NCBI GenBank assembly: GCA_034509495.1
Contig: CM067521.1
Coordinates: 25,577,818 to 25,641,817, forward strand
Source of the DNA: Acestrorhynchus altus
Taxonomy: Eukaryota; Chordata; Actinopteri; Characiformes; Acestrorhynchidae
Length of the DNA stretch: 64,000 nt
Direction: 5' to 3'
Shown piece by piece: positions 34,572 to 44,939 of the stretch. The first letter of the stretch is position 1, and the number at the start of each line of letters is the position of its first letter. The notes under the pieces are model-generated. The model saw nothing but the letters and a program-made list of their open reading frames with translations. It was not told the DNA's origin and did no database searches. A program made the position numbers and the translations under genes.

Positions 34572-34793
34572 CCACACACACACACACACACACACACACA
34601 CCAGTGAATTCACACATTTGGGGGCAGTGATCACATGTGCCCGGAGCGATGGGCAGTCCTATCCACGGTGCCCGGGGAGCAGCTGGTGAGTTCAGTGCTT
34701 TGCTCAAGAGCACTTCAGTCACGTCCAGCCAGTTCAGGGAATCAAACCAGCGACGTTCCAGTCACACTGGTTCCCAAACCAACTGTACATGTA
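34572..34793 (-). mobile_element. tRNA-derived SINE with (TG)n tail
   Basis: On the minus strand: tRNA-like head (TGGTTTGGGAACCAGTGTGA, then a B-box-like TTTGATTCCC), body with the complement of CTATCCACGGTGCCCGGGGA, then GTGAATTCACTGG and a (TG)15 tail. Same family and same tail type as the copies at 5.1 and 38.2 kb. Confidence 0.7.
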
Positions 34794-37700
34794 CTGCTGC
34801 CCTGTTCCCACCTGTACATTTAATTCTGTCTAAACTAGGCTTTAAAGATCCAAACAAAAACATGAATAGTGATACATTTGGGGAACAAAATGTTATATAA
34901 AATTAATAATAACGTTTTGTTTAAAAAGAAGAAGAAAAGATTTGCTGCAGTCAGCACTTACCAGGAACGGCACGGCTTTTCTGTTGTTAATTATTTTGTT
35001 GAATATAAAATGCTAAAGATAAAGCTTGGGTGGTGGAAGCAACTGCAAAGCAATTTCGGAGCTCAAGCAACAGAAGAAAATGAAATTGTGTCAAAAGAAA
35101 TCAGGAGCAGGAGTAAATGTAAAGGGCAGAAACTGAATCGAGGGAGTCATTTCTGTTCATAATTTTGAGCTGAAAGACTTTTTATGTTATGACTTGAAAA
35201 GCACTTTCTCTTTTTACTGAAGTGCATGAAACTGGCTAAAAGGAAGTGGTTAGGACCAACCTGTGATTCCAGAACGTCTCCAGATTACTCCAAACACCCC
35301 ACAGTTCATCATAAGTGGTTTTCATTACTGCGTCAGAGAAGCCTGTGAATAATCGGTCGTTTATAGGGAACCTAATTACAAACGGATGCATTACGGTGGC
35401 TTTGAGTGACCAGTGTGACTGACTGTTCCTCATCGCTTTTCTGCTCGTTACAATGAGTCCATCGCGTCTCTGAAAAGGCCTGTTTTATGCATTTTTTCAG
35501 AGTGTATCTGTCTTCTCTCAAAACGGATTCCAAGGTTTATGAAAAGCTCCTGTTGAAGCCAGTCTCATAACAGACACTAACAAAGCAATAGCATGAGGAG
35601 TGTAAGCAGGGACAAGGTGGATACAGTTGGCCTTGGCAACTCGAGCTATGCTGCAGCTTCTGCTGTGAAATAATGGATGTTTATGAGGCAGTGACCAACC
35701 TTTTGTGTGGCTAAATGCACGATCCATGTTTAGAGCACAAGGACACTTCAGCAGGCCACGCAGCACAACCTTCACCTCCACACTCAGGGGCTCGTGGTCA
35801 AGGTGTGTATTACCGTGCAATCAGCATCTACTCCAAGGATATTGTGAGTTTAAAAACAAGGTGCTGAGTCAAGAGGGACAGCAATGTAGGTCAGGCCAGG
35901 AAATCTCCTGGTGGTCTTGGAGCAGTGTTCCAGGTTAGGCCTTACTGTCCACCTTTCTTCATTCATGTTTCTTCTCAGACCTGCGACCTGTGCACCGATC
36001 GTTTGCATTCCTGCCTCTAAGCTCTGGTTGGTGTTGGAAAAAAAGGCCCAACTCTTAAATTGACATGATAAATAGAGGTGGAAAGCACGCACAGGGGCAC
36101 GACACGGTGAGCTGAAGCAGTTTATCGATATCCAAGAGCCGCATTGACCACCTCGCTGATGCTGTGTGGGTTTGACCTTTTCAGTGTTTGGAACCTTTTC
36201 AGGCTCCATGTGAAGAATGTCCTGTTTCTTTCTGCAGCGCTGTAAGAAAACCTGGGCCAGGGCAACAGCTGCTCTCAAAGCACGCGTGTGGAGCGGGTGA
36301 AAAGTAAATCTGGGAATCCGAAAGCGGGAGCCAGAATCAAATCCTAAGTCATTCAAGTCGGGCAGTCTGAAAGAATCCCGCACGTGTTGTTTTTTGTGAA
36401 GATCGCTGATACACACCAGGGCTTTGTTCACGCAGTAAATCAGATTTGGTTCTTAAATCAGGTCCGATGGTTCAAGGTCTAAATGGTCACGTTTCTCCCA
36501 TATAGACGGGTTTCCCGTTTACAAACCTTACTGGGTGAAGACACTTTAGGAACTGTCTCATCACCAGACTGTTTTAACTAATCTTCATACCTCAACATCA
36601 GCACAACCTACAGACACGATACACATAACACACTACAGCTTACTCCACGGTGGGTTAAATAATAAACATAACACAGATAATACATTCACTTCTATTCTTC
36701 TAATAGGGGCTCCACTCCAACAGGACCACGTCTCAAGAGCTCGTCCAAAAAATCCAACGTGAGCCGTCAGACCAAACAAAGCTTAAGGGCATCAATCTAT
36801 ATTTTACCGGCTGTCCTTAGGACGAAGACCAGCTCGTACTTTTACAGACTCGATTGAAACATGATTCAAGGGTTCAAGGAGGTTTATTATCATTCACTTC
36901 ACATCTGGTAGACGAGGTGGAATGAAATGATCAACCTAAGCTTCCAGTTACACGCAAAAAATAGGAATAAACCGTTTATGAAGATATGAGGAGAGAATGA
37001 AGACACGTCCCACACATTCTTCAGTGCGGTCCACACTCTTCATATAGGGTGACATCATCTACTTCCTCTCTCCTCAGCCACGTCTGTCGCTTAATGAGCC
37101 GAGTGGTAACTTGCATTGTCTTGTTGCTGCCTCTGAAATGGCGTGCGCCATACAAGCCTCACCCCTGAGCCGGAGATGGTTGAACGGAAATACAGGAACG
37201 AGAATTAGACCTGAAAGGAAAGCTGTATTTTTCCTCCTCTCCTCTTCGGAGCTACTGCTTTCGTTATTCCTGTTAACGAGGCTCCGGACTCTCCACTGTT
37301 TACACAGCCAGTGCATTTGTTTATATTTATGGTGTAAATAATGTAGAGAGAAAAGAGCGAACGGTCCTGAAGCAGATGGGCAGTGTATGACTAATATAAT
37401 GAGCTACGGATCAGAGTTGTTGATAATCTAGAGATAAAATAAGACCGGCTGACAATTCTCTTTTATTTATAATGCCATTGTAACAGCGTTGACCTTGTCA
37501 ACACAAACAAACTAGTGATTAATTTATTGCAACCCTGACAGAAATACACAGTAATTACTGGAGGTCTGTGAAGCCTTTTCACGCTGCTCTTCATGTTGTA
37601 GGCCAAGGGTGGGGGAACTCCGGTTCCGGAGGGCTGAGTCACTCTGCGAAACTGCTGTGATTATCAAAGTTTCATTAAGAGCAAACATCCACAAAGCGAA

Positions 37701-38212
37701 AGATGTTCATTCTCCAAAAACATATTTACCCACCTCAGGCATAAAATCCTTATTAATGTTAGCCTTCATAGTCTGACTCTCACACTGACCCAGCACGCAT
37801 GCCACTCAGCTTGAAACATCATTATCGTAGTGTAAAGACTGAAATAAAAAGTTTCATTATCTATTTTGCATGATGCAGTACGTGGGCTGAGGTTGACAGA
37901 CTCTAAGATTAAATTATTAATTTAATAACGAATTAAGCTGGAAGAAAGTGCAGGATAAGGCTCGTTATTAACCTTTGGAACTCTGTGTTTTTTAGTTTAA
38001 TTCAGCAGAACATTAGAAATGTATTTAGAACAGACTGTCACACAGAGCAGATACTGTGTTTTCAGGAGATCTTACACTGATCTAATTTACCTTCATTTGA
38101 GGTGTAGATATTTGTAATATATTTGTATAATATATACAAAATGTTGTTTTTTTTGCTTATATATACTTAAAAACATCTTAGAAATCTGCGTTTAACCCGT
38201 CCACACACTGTG
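34794..38212. other. Single-copy non-coding DNA
   Basis: No gene recognised. 36868-36935 (CAAGGAGGTTTATTATCATT, ... GGAATGAAATGA) resembles the 3' end of a fish retroposon but is too short to assign. A 193-codon minus frame at 35850-36431 has no recognisable domain. 37590-37625 has a weak match to the hAT-like element core. Confidence 0.35.
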
Positions 38213-38366
38213 ACACACACACACACACACACACGGCGCGGTGGGCGGTTGCATTCACAGTACCTGGGGAGCAGCTGGGGAGTTCAGTCATGTCCTGCCA
38301 GTTCAGGGATTCGAAACCAGCAACCTTCCAGTCACAAGGCTGGTTCCCGAACCACCACAACTGCAA
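38213..38366 (-). mobile_element. tRNA-derived SINE with short (TG)n tail
   Basis: The best preserved head of the family. On the minus strand it starts near GTTGTGGTGGTTCGGGAACC (A-box region), and GGTTTCGAATCCC is a near-perfect B-box. The body has an internal deletion compared with the 34.6 kb copy, and the tail is (TG)11 on the minus strand. Confidence 0.75.
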
Positions 38367-39949
38367 CATCTGATGATCATAGGTTTTGAATCCGTTGAAG
38401 GTAATGGATTACAGATCTCAGTTTGCCTTTCTGACACCAATGAACAGAGCTATGGTTTCTTCAGTAACCAACGAAAGGTGCCGGATCCTCTTTCGGAGGC
38501 AGTTCATGTAACAGCAAGTAAAAACGTGACGTGACCAGAAAAACTAACAGACCTCTCAGGAACACTGCTGATTTCAGTGTAAGAACTGCTATTTTCTCAA
38601 ATATCATAATAAATAATTAAATCAATAATTAAAGTCATAACTACACACTTTGGAGACATGCTTTGGCATTTCTTATCACAGTTTGGGAAATTCCCTGCTC
38701 AGAAATCAGCAATCTGTGCTGGACTTTGGTTTCCCACCCATGCTTTAGACCTGTTATAGGAATCTCTTTGTTTCTCTTTTTCTTATATTTAGTTCATTAA
38801 ATAATAGAACTTAAATCCATTAGTCAACTCTCACATTAACACCACGCTCACTTCGCCAAGGATCAATCATGGATTTACGATCATATTAAAGAAGAATGCG
38901 TGTACAGCACTCTTTGTCCAAAACCGTAGCTTCCAGGAATCCATTTACAGCACATCGTATATTTGGTCTCCTCTATGGCCCACTTGAATTAATGCATTGA
39001 AGTTCAATTAAAGTGTGGAGAAAGGGCTGGGGGTGGGGTGCTGGTGGAGGCGACACCCTACAGGCAAAAGGACCAGCGCTTTGTAATGGCGAGGCCTCTC
39101 CTATCCAGATGCTGTATGCTTTATCAGACATCTGGAGGGAAGTAAATCAGCGCGGTCCCTCACGTCATGGCTCACCCAACCTCTTCAAACAGAACATGGC
39201 ATTTATGGGAGTTTCTGACAGAAGTTCAGCACTAAACAGGCTGCGGAGGCGTGCGGACGCCTGTGTGTCCCACTCGAAACTTTTTCCCGGCTCAGTCTGA
39301 ACCCAAATTTACTGCTCACATTAAAAGCTTCATAAAGCTTGCAGATGCTGACACGCTCTTGGTTAGTCTTTTTCCATCCTTTCATAATTGGTACAAAACG
39401 ACTTCAGTCTGTCTGTTTAACTGAGTGTTTAATTAATTGCCCTGTAATGGGAGAAAGACACGGCCCTCGGGGGGGAAGCCTGCCCTGCTCTGTTTCAGGT
39501 CAACTGACCCCAGTGTGAGTATTAAACACTTTAACCTCTTTATTTTTATTTTTCAGTTATTGCACATTTTTAGATTTCAGAAGCATCATATCATACCTCT
39601 GGTGGCTTGTTTGACAAATTTGCATTGTTTTATTTTATTAATGCACAGTCCAAATCAGGCAGGGGACGCCGATCAGGTGAGGACAGTTCTTCAGCTCACA
39701 AAGCCTCATCATGGTGGTGTAAGCACGCCTAGAACATTAAGGACAGTATCAGAGCATACAGAGGGCAATTTGGGTTCCCAAGACCTCATCAGATCTCCAA
39801 ACCCTTAGTACTGGAGAGGTTTGGCTCAGATTCTCCATTCAGGCTTTCGTTCTGTTCACAGCTTAAAACAATAAAAGTAAATAATATGATAGTTATTTTA
39901 GATTTGAGAAAAGTGTGTTAAATAGAAAATATTTTATATAAAAAAGTAT
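38367..39949. other. Single-copy non-coding DNA
   Basis: 39000-39300 is mixed sequence of moderate GC with no repeats and could be conserved. A 28-nt exon-like block sits at 39649-39676 (see findings). No gene is called. Confidence 0.35.
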
Positions 39950-40895
39950 TTTGTAATATTTAATTTGATTGAATGAGACATAAATACAAGTAAATAAACA
40001 AATAAACAGCTAAATAAACAACTAGCACAGAAATAAATTAATAAAAAAATAATATTTAGCTAACTAAATAAATAATGAATGAATGAATAAATGAATGAAT
40101 AAGTGAATGAATGAATGAACGAACAAATAAATAAATACATAATGAATAAACAACTGAATTATTAAATAAATGAATAAATAATGAATGAATGAAAAAATAA
40201 ATGAATAAATAATGAATGAATATATAAGTGAATGAATGAATGAATAAAAAGTACATAATAAATAAATGAATAATGATGAATGATTAAATAAATTAATGAA
40301 AATAAATAAGATTCAATGAACGAATGAATAAATAAACAAACAATGAATTAATGAATGAGTGAATAAATAAATAATGAATCACTGAAAGAGTGAATAAATA
40401 AATAAGTAATGGATAAATTAACAATCAAAACATTAATAAACAATGGATAAATTAACAATGATAAAAAATAAAGAAATAAACAAGTGAATCAATGAGTGAA
40501 TAAATAAATTAATTAATTAAAATTGAAGGAACAAATAAATAATCAACACATACATAAATAAATAAATAAATAAATAAATAAATACATAAATAAATAAGTG
40601 AATAAATAAATAAATACATCAATAAATAATAAGTGAAAAATATATGAATGAATGAATGAATGAATTAATTAATTAATTAATAATAAATAAATAAATAAAT
40701 GAATGAATAAATAATAAATGAATGACTGAATGAATGATTAAACGAATAAATAATGAATAAGTGTAACAATAAATGAGTGATATAATACATTAATAAATAT
40801 ATAAACAAATTAATTAATAAATCAAAACAATCAAATAAATACATTAGTGAATAAATAATAAACAGATAAACAAACAAACAAACAAACAAACAAAT
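39950..40895 (+). repeat. Degenerate AATA/AATG tetranucleotide domain
   Basis: Nearly 1 kb of AATAAATG, AATGAATA and AAATAAAT words with few interruptions. It ends in (CAAA)6 at about 40868-40893. Frames here are Ile/Tyr/Leu-rich artefacts. Confidence 0.95.

Positions 40896-40971
<76 letters not shown>
40896..40971 (+). repeat. (GATA)19 microsatellite
   Basis: 19 perfect GATA units, the longest uninterrupted tetranucleotide array in the window. It directly follows the AATA domain and lies about 65 bases before a putative promoter. Confidence 0.97.
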
Positions 40972-40972
<1 letters not shown>

Positions 40973-41029
40973 ATAAATAAATAAAGTTAAAGAGGTATAT
41001 GAGAGAACCGTAAGGTCAGGACTTTGCAA

Positions 41030-41350
41030 GGGTTTGTGGGAAATGTAGTTTCCCCCGGTTTCTCTTTTCAGGCCTTAGTTCTAATCACAGTGCATGAACT
41101 CCGTTTCCCAGAATGCCTCTGTCCGCTCCGCCTACAGGAAGGTGAGTAATGGAGTCGCGGAGGAGCCGCGCGGTTTCCTCCGCTCTGCTCTTTATTACCT
41201 GTGTTTAATAAACCCGTAGAGGCCGGAGACAGGCTGAGACAGGACGGGGACAGGGGGGAAACAGGGGGGGACAGGAGAAGGGGGCAGGCTTGAGATTCAC
41301 TGAGTAACAAGCCGCATTAATGTTCAAATACGCAGACCGGAAGTAGCATT
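41030..41350. promoter_or_regulatory. Putative housekeeping-type promoter with first-exon donor
   Basis: Two motifs of the ACTACA..TCCCAGAATGC class (ZNF143/THAP11-type in vertebrate promoters) are seen: ACTACATTTCCC on the minus strand at 41050-41038 and TTTCCCAGAATGCC at 41104-41117. An ETS site CCGGAAGT is at 41337-41344. CpG content is raised between. A donor-like GTGAGT follows AAG at 41142, so a plus-strand non-coding first exon may end at 41141. A 19-codon frame (41149-41208, MESRRSRAVSS..) follows the donor and is probably intronic. No downstream coding exon was found, so direction is uncertain and it could be bidirectional. Confidence 0.5.
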
Positions 41351-41639
41351 GTGACTAAAGAGGTTAGCTTCACCTTTAATCTCAGATCTTCATATAAACA
41401 GACTTCACCTTTAATTTTAGATTACCTTCATATATTTATATAAACAGACTTAACCTATATTCTCAGATTTCCTTCATATATTTATATAAACAGACGAGCT
41501 TTATTCTCGGATTACATTTTTAATAAAAACAGACTTCACTGATACATTATTTATATTAATATATGAAAGTTTGTCTAATATATAATTTATATAAGTATAT
41601 AATATTTATGTCAAACTTTATCTGGTACAATCTATATAT
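41351..41639. other. AT-rich non-coding DNA with a short direct repeat
   Basis: ATATAAACAGACTT recurs with ACCTTTAATCTCAGAT-type text three times between 41370 and 41530, a small decayed tandem structure of about 60 bases. Confidence 0.5.
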
Positions 41640-42129
41640 TAATATCATGTCTAAAGTGTCTGAATTCTGGACCAAAGCTAACAGGTAGAGCAAGGAGAAG
41701 ATCAAAGCACCAAAGAAAACTAAAAGTGATGAGTCTTAAACAGAAAACGCAGAACAAACCAGTGGAAACTGCAGTCGATGTCTGACTGAACTGTAAGAAA
41801 CAGGGTTTACAGCCAGAAGATCAGTCTGTAAATCTCCAGTCATTGCTGATGCAGGTCAGGTAAAGCACAGGGAGATGACCATCACTACTACATTTGCAGT
41901 AAATGCAAGATTTCATCGAAATGCTGGACACTTCCATCAGCTGAGAGGATGTTTGGTGATGATGGTTCACTTTTCACGATGAAGGTGCTTCATGCCAAAG
42001 ACCGAAGCACTGAAACTGTCCTTCAACAAAGATGTATAATATCCCTCACATGGCCTGAAAACAGTCCCAATCTCAGTCCAGTTAAAAATCTCTGGTGGAA
42101 GTTGAAGATAATTGTCAAAGACGAGGCAT
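41640..42129 (+). pseudogene. Tc1-like transposase remnant (family A), internally deleted
   Basis: The most diagnostic part is the frame at 42040-42125, WPENSPNLSPVKNLWWKLK, matching the last catalytic block of Tc1 transposases (usually SPDLNPIENLWW). The catalytic Glu position is Lys here, so the product would be dead. Upstream, GGAAACTGCAGTCGATGTCT and GAGAGGATGTTTGGTGATGA fit earlier parts of the same transposase gene. Frames are interrupted and large pieces are missing. The 3' end is cut at the next element. Confidence 0.7.
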
Positions 42130-43260
42130 TTTATGTTCCAGCCTTATTCCAAATCATTTTTCCCTCTGAATTCTATACACAAAACCCCACAATGACAAAG
42201 TGAATTTGTTTAAAATTTAATTTAAAATTTTTTAAATTAAAAAACACATTGTCCATAATGTACATGTAATGTGCCTTTGCTCGATACTTTGTTGAAGCTC
42301 TTTGGCAGCAATTACACTTTCTCTCATTCTTCTTTTCAGAACCTCTCCAGCTCCATCAGACTGGATGGGGAGCATCAGTGCACATTGATGTGTCATTTTT
42401 AGAAGTCTGGGTTCAAGTCTGGGCCACTCAAGGACATTCACAGAGTTGTCCTGAAGACACTCCTTTGTTATCTTGGCTGTGTGTTGTCCTGTTGGAAGAT
42501 AAACCTTTGTCCCATCATCAAGGATGTCTCTGTACATCACTGCAGTCCTCTTTCCCTCAACCCTGACTGGTCTCCCGGTTCCTGCTGCAGATAAACATCC
42601 CCACAGCTTGATGCTGCCACCACCATGCTTCACTGTAGGAATGGTCTTGGCTGGGTGATGAGCAGAGCCTGGTTTCCTCCAGACATGATGCTCCACATTT
42701 GGTCCATAGAGTTCAATATTTTTGTTTCTGAGAGATTGTAGGTGCCTTTTAGAGACTCCAGGTGGGCTGTCTTGTGCCTTTAACGGAGGAGTGGCTTCTG
42801 TCTGGTCACTCCACAATACAGGCCTTATTGGTGGAGTGCTGCAGAAATGGTTGTCCTCCTGGAAGGTTCTCTCTCCACAGAGCAGCAACATTAGAGCTTT
42901 GTTAGAGTGACCATTGGGTTCTTGGTCACCTCCCTGACTAAGGCCCTTCTACCACAATCATCCCAATCATGTCCAATCAGCTGAATTGACCACAGGTGTC
43001 TAATCAAGCTGTAGAAACATCTGAAGGATGATCAGTGAAAACTAGATGCACCTGAGCTCAATTTTGAGCATAATGGCAAAGACTGAATAATTATGTACAA
43101 GTTATATTTTTGTGTTTTATTTTTAATAAATTTCCAAAGACTTCAAAGAAACGTTTCTGTTTGTCAGAGTGGGGTTTTTAGAATTTAGAGGTAAAAATGA
43201 ATTGAATCCAGTTTGGAATAAAGCTGTAACATGAAACTGTCTGAGAATACTTTCCAGATG
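42130..43260 (-). mobile_element. Tc1-like element (family B), near full length but truncated at one TIR
   Basis: The inverted ends match: plus CCAGCCTTATTCCAAATCAT near 42140 and, at the other end, the complement of GTTTGGAATAAAGCTGTAAC near 43210. The right terminus reaches CTTTCCAGATG at 43260, the outer end of this family's TIR. The left copy lacks about 40 outer bases, which suggests a deletion that also removed the 3' end of the adjoining family A element. Confidence 0.8.
42256..42900 (-). pseudogene. Tc1-like transposase remnant (family B)
   Basis: A 219-codon open stretch carries KNIELYGPNVEHHVWRKPG, TIPTVKHGGGSIKLWGC, SAAGTGRPVRVEGK and HTAKITKECLQDNSVNVLEW, all characteristic of the catalytic half of fish Tc1 transposases (DD34E). 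The first Asp is visible in WSDQT. The block with the second Asp (QQDNDPKHT in the family) is replaced by TGQHTAK, and the last block with Glu is frameshifted (EWPRLEPRLLK). The N-terminal DNA-binding part is missing in this frame. Clearly inactive. Confidence 0.85.
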
Positions 43261-43560
43261 TTTTCTGTCTCTGTGATTAACTTTTTTACTACAAAATTAA
43301 ACAATCCAAAGAACTTTCTCAGAGGTGATTGAATAAGTCTTCCTGGGGGTTGTACTACTGGACAGTCCCAAAATAAATGCATGAAAGAGCCCAACGTATC
43401 TAGTACCATTTCAATCAGTCTATGTTTCATCTGGAAAGCAGAAAGTGGAGTTATATAAAACCTGTGTATAATCTTCTGATGAGCTAACTGATGGCGTGCA
43501 GTTGAAAATGTTATTCCAGCCTACTTTCCATTTAAGATTAATACTCAAGTAGGAAAGTTC
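43261..43560 (-). pseudogene. LINE (L1/Tx1-type) ORF2 C-terminal fragment
   Basis: On the minus strand the frame at 43185-43430 contains GSFMHLFWDCPVVQPP, resembling the C-terminal GTLLHMFWxCP..QxFW motif of L1-type ORF2 proteins. The rest is degraded and no reverse-transcriptase core is seen. It directly abuts the right end of the Tc1 element at 43260, so that element may have inserted into it. Confidence 0.5.
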
Positions 43561-43774
43561 TTTATCCTAATCAGCAGCATTCTAATTAATATCATTAGCT
43601 CATCAGTTAAAGAGCAGCTTGTATCTGATATGTAGAGCAGAGCAGGTGGTCTGTGAATTGCTGTAAACAGTACATTCTAGTCAACCTCCTGTTTCTGACA
43701 TTAGTTGGTAAAGTTGAGGGTTTGTATTGCTAGTTATTATACAGACTATTAGTAACACATGGTCAGAGTAACAG

Positions 43775-44042
43775 GAAATCTGATCTTCAATGATCAGGAC
43801 CCCACAGGACCACCACAGAGCAGATATGATGTGGGTGGTGGGTCATTCTCAGCACTGCAGTCACACTGACATGGTGGTGGTGTGTTAGTGTGTGTTGCTG
43901 GTACGAGTGGATCAGACACAGCAGAGCTGCTGGAGTGTTTAAACCCCTCAGTGTCACTGCTGGACCGAGAACAGTCCACCAACCAGAAATGTCCAGCCAG
44001 CAGCGTCCTGTGAGCACTGATGAAGGACTAGAGCAGTACATC
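43775..44042 (-). mobile_element. TIR element fragment, minus-oriented arm
   Basis: The complement of GTGGTCCTGTGGGGTCCTGA opens it, followed by the complement of the CACCACCATGTCAGTGTGAC block seen at 4.9 kb, and then a GTCCTGTGAGCACTGATGAA segment also present at 54.2 kb. It faces the plus-oriented arm at 44166-44408. Confidence 0.7.
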
Positions 44043-44160
44043 TCAACCCTGGCCCTGGAGGCACCCCTACCCTATATATTTTACAGCTTGCTCCCACTGC
44101 TCCCATTACAACTAATCAGCTAATTACCAAACCCTTTAGAGTTGCTTGGGGTGTGTTAAA
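44036..44160 (+). mobile_element. hAT-like small element fragment
   Basis: CTCAACCCTGGCCCTGGAGG, then CACCCCTACCC and a TAATCAGCTAATTACC core match one arm and the core of the element complete at 46885. It separates the two arms of the TIR element. The second terminus is missing. Confidence 0.6.
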
Positions 44161-44165
44161 GTCAA

Positions 44166-44408
44166 CACACTATACAGCAACAGACGAGCTTCTGTCTCTG
44201 ACTTTACATCTACAAGGTGGAGACACTCGGTAGGAGTGTCTAATAGAGTAGACAGTGAGTGGACACAGTGTTTAAACACTCCAGCAGTACTGCTGTGTCT
44301 GATCCACACACTAACACACCACCACCATGTCAGTGTGACTGCAGTGCTGAGAATGACCCACCACCCACATAATATCTGCTCTGTGGTGGTCCTGTGGGGT
44401 CCTGATCA
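44166..44408 (+). mobile_element. TIR element fragment, plus-oriented arm
   Basis: CTGACTTTACATCTACAAGG and GAGTGTCTAATAGAGTAGAC begin it, then CACCACCATGTCAGTGTGAC and GTGGTCCTGTGGGGTCCTGA as in the 4.9 kb copy. With 43775-44042 it forms an inverted pair of about 130 matching bases on each side. Confidence 0.7.
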
Positions 44409-44939
44409 AGCCTGCTTTGTTTGATTAATGTGATTTCTCCTGACTGTGCCCAAGCATGGTACAGTGAACTGTGCCCAGGGTCAGTTGAAGAGGTGTTCTC
44501 TGCCACATCTAGTGTGATCGCTAACCATCTATGAACCTGGAGCTCAAACATGATGTCAGTGATGCTCCCCTCGTGTCCAAAAACTCTTCAATCAGTAGAT
44601 GCAGTCTGTTACCTGCCTGATCTGGAAGTTAATTTATCATGACTTGAGATCTTATCAGAAATAATAACATGGTCTCTTTCTGTTTAATAACTTTGGATCG
44701 GCTGCTTTCATTCTGCATGAAGTTCTGTTCATGCACAGTCCAAATCAGGCAGGCGACGCAGGTCAGGTAAGGTCCTAAACATGCTCTGGCCCGAACATGA
44801 AGCACAGTGTGAGCACACGCAGTGGGGGAATGGGGACGGGGACAGTTGTACCCAGGCACTGTACGAGGTGTACTAGTTCGTGTACACCTCTGCTCTTGTA
44901 TTTCCAGTTTGCTCTCCCTCGGTCAGATTACATGTTGAT
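44409..44939. other. Non-coding DNA between mobile elements
   Basis: Contains the second copy of the 28-nt exon-like block at 44739-44766. Otherwise nothing recognised. Confidence 0.4.

Noticed and set aside
35850..36431. 193-codon minus-strand frame outside repeats
   Set aside because: No recognisable domain, and composition like its surroundings; a frame of this length can occur by chance in 64 kb of six-frame sequence.
38281..38345. tRNA-like B-box GGTTTCGAATCCC
   Set aside because: Belongs to a tRNA-derived SINE with a TG tail; no complete cloverleaf or terminator.
42232..42891. Longest non-repeat-looking protein frame as a host gene
   Set aside because: Motifs are those of a Tc1 transposase with catalytic blocks lost, inside recognisable inverted ends.
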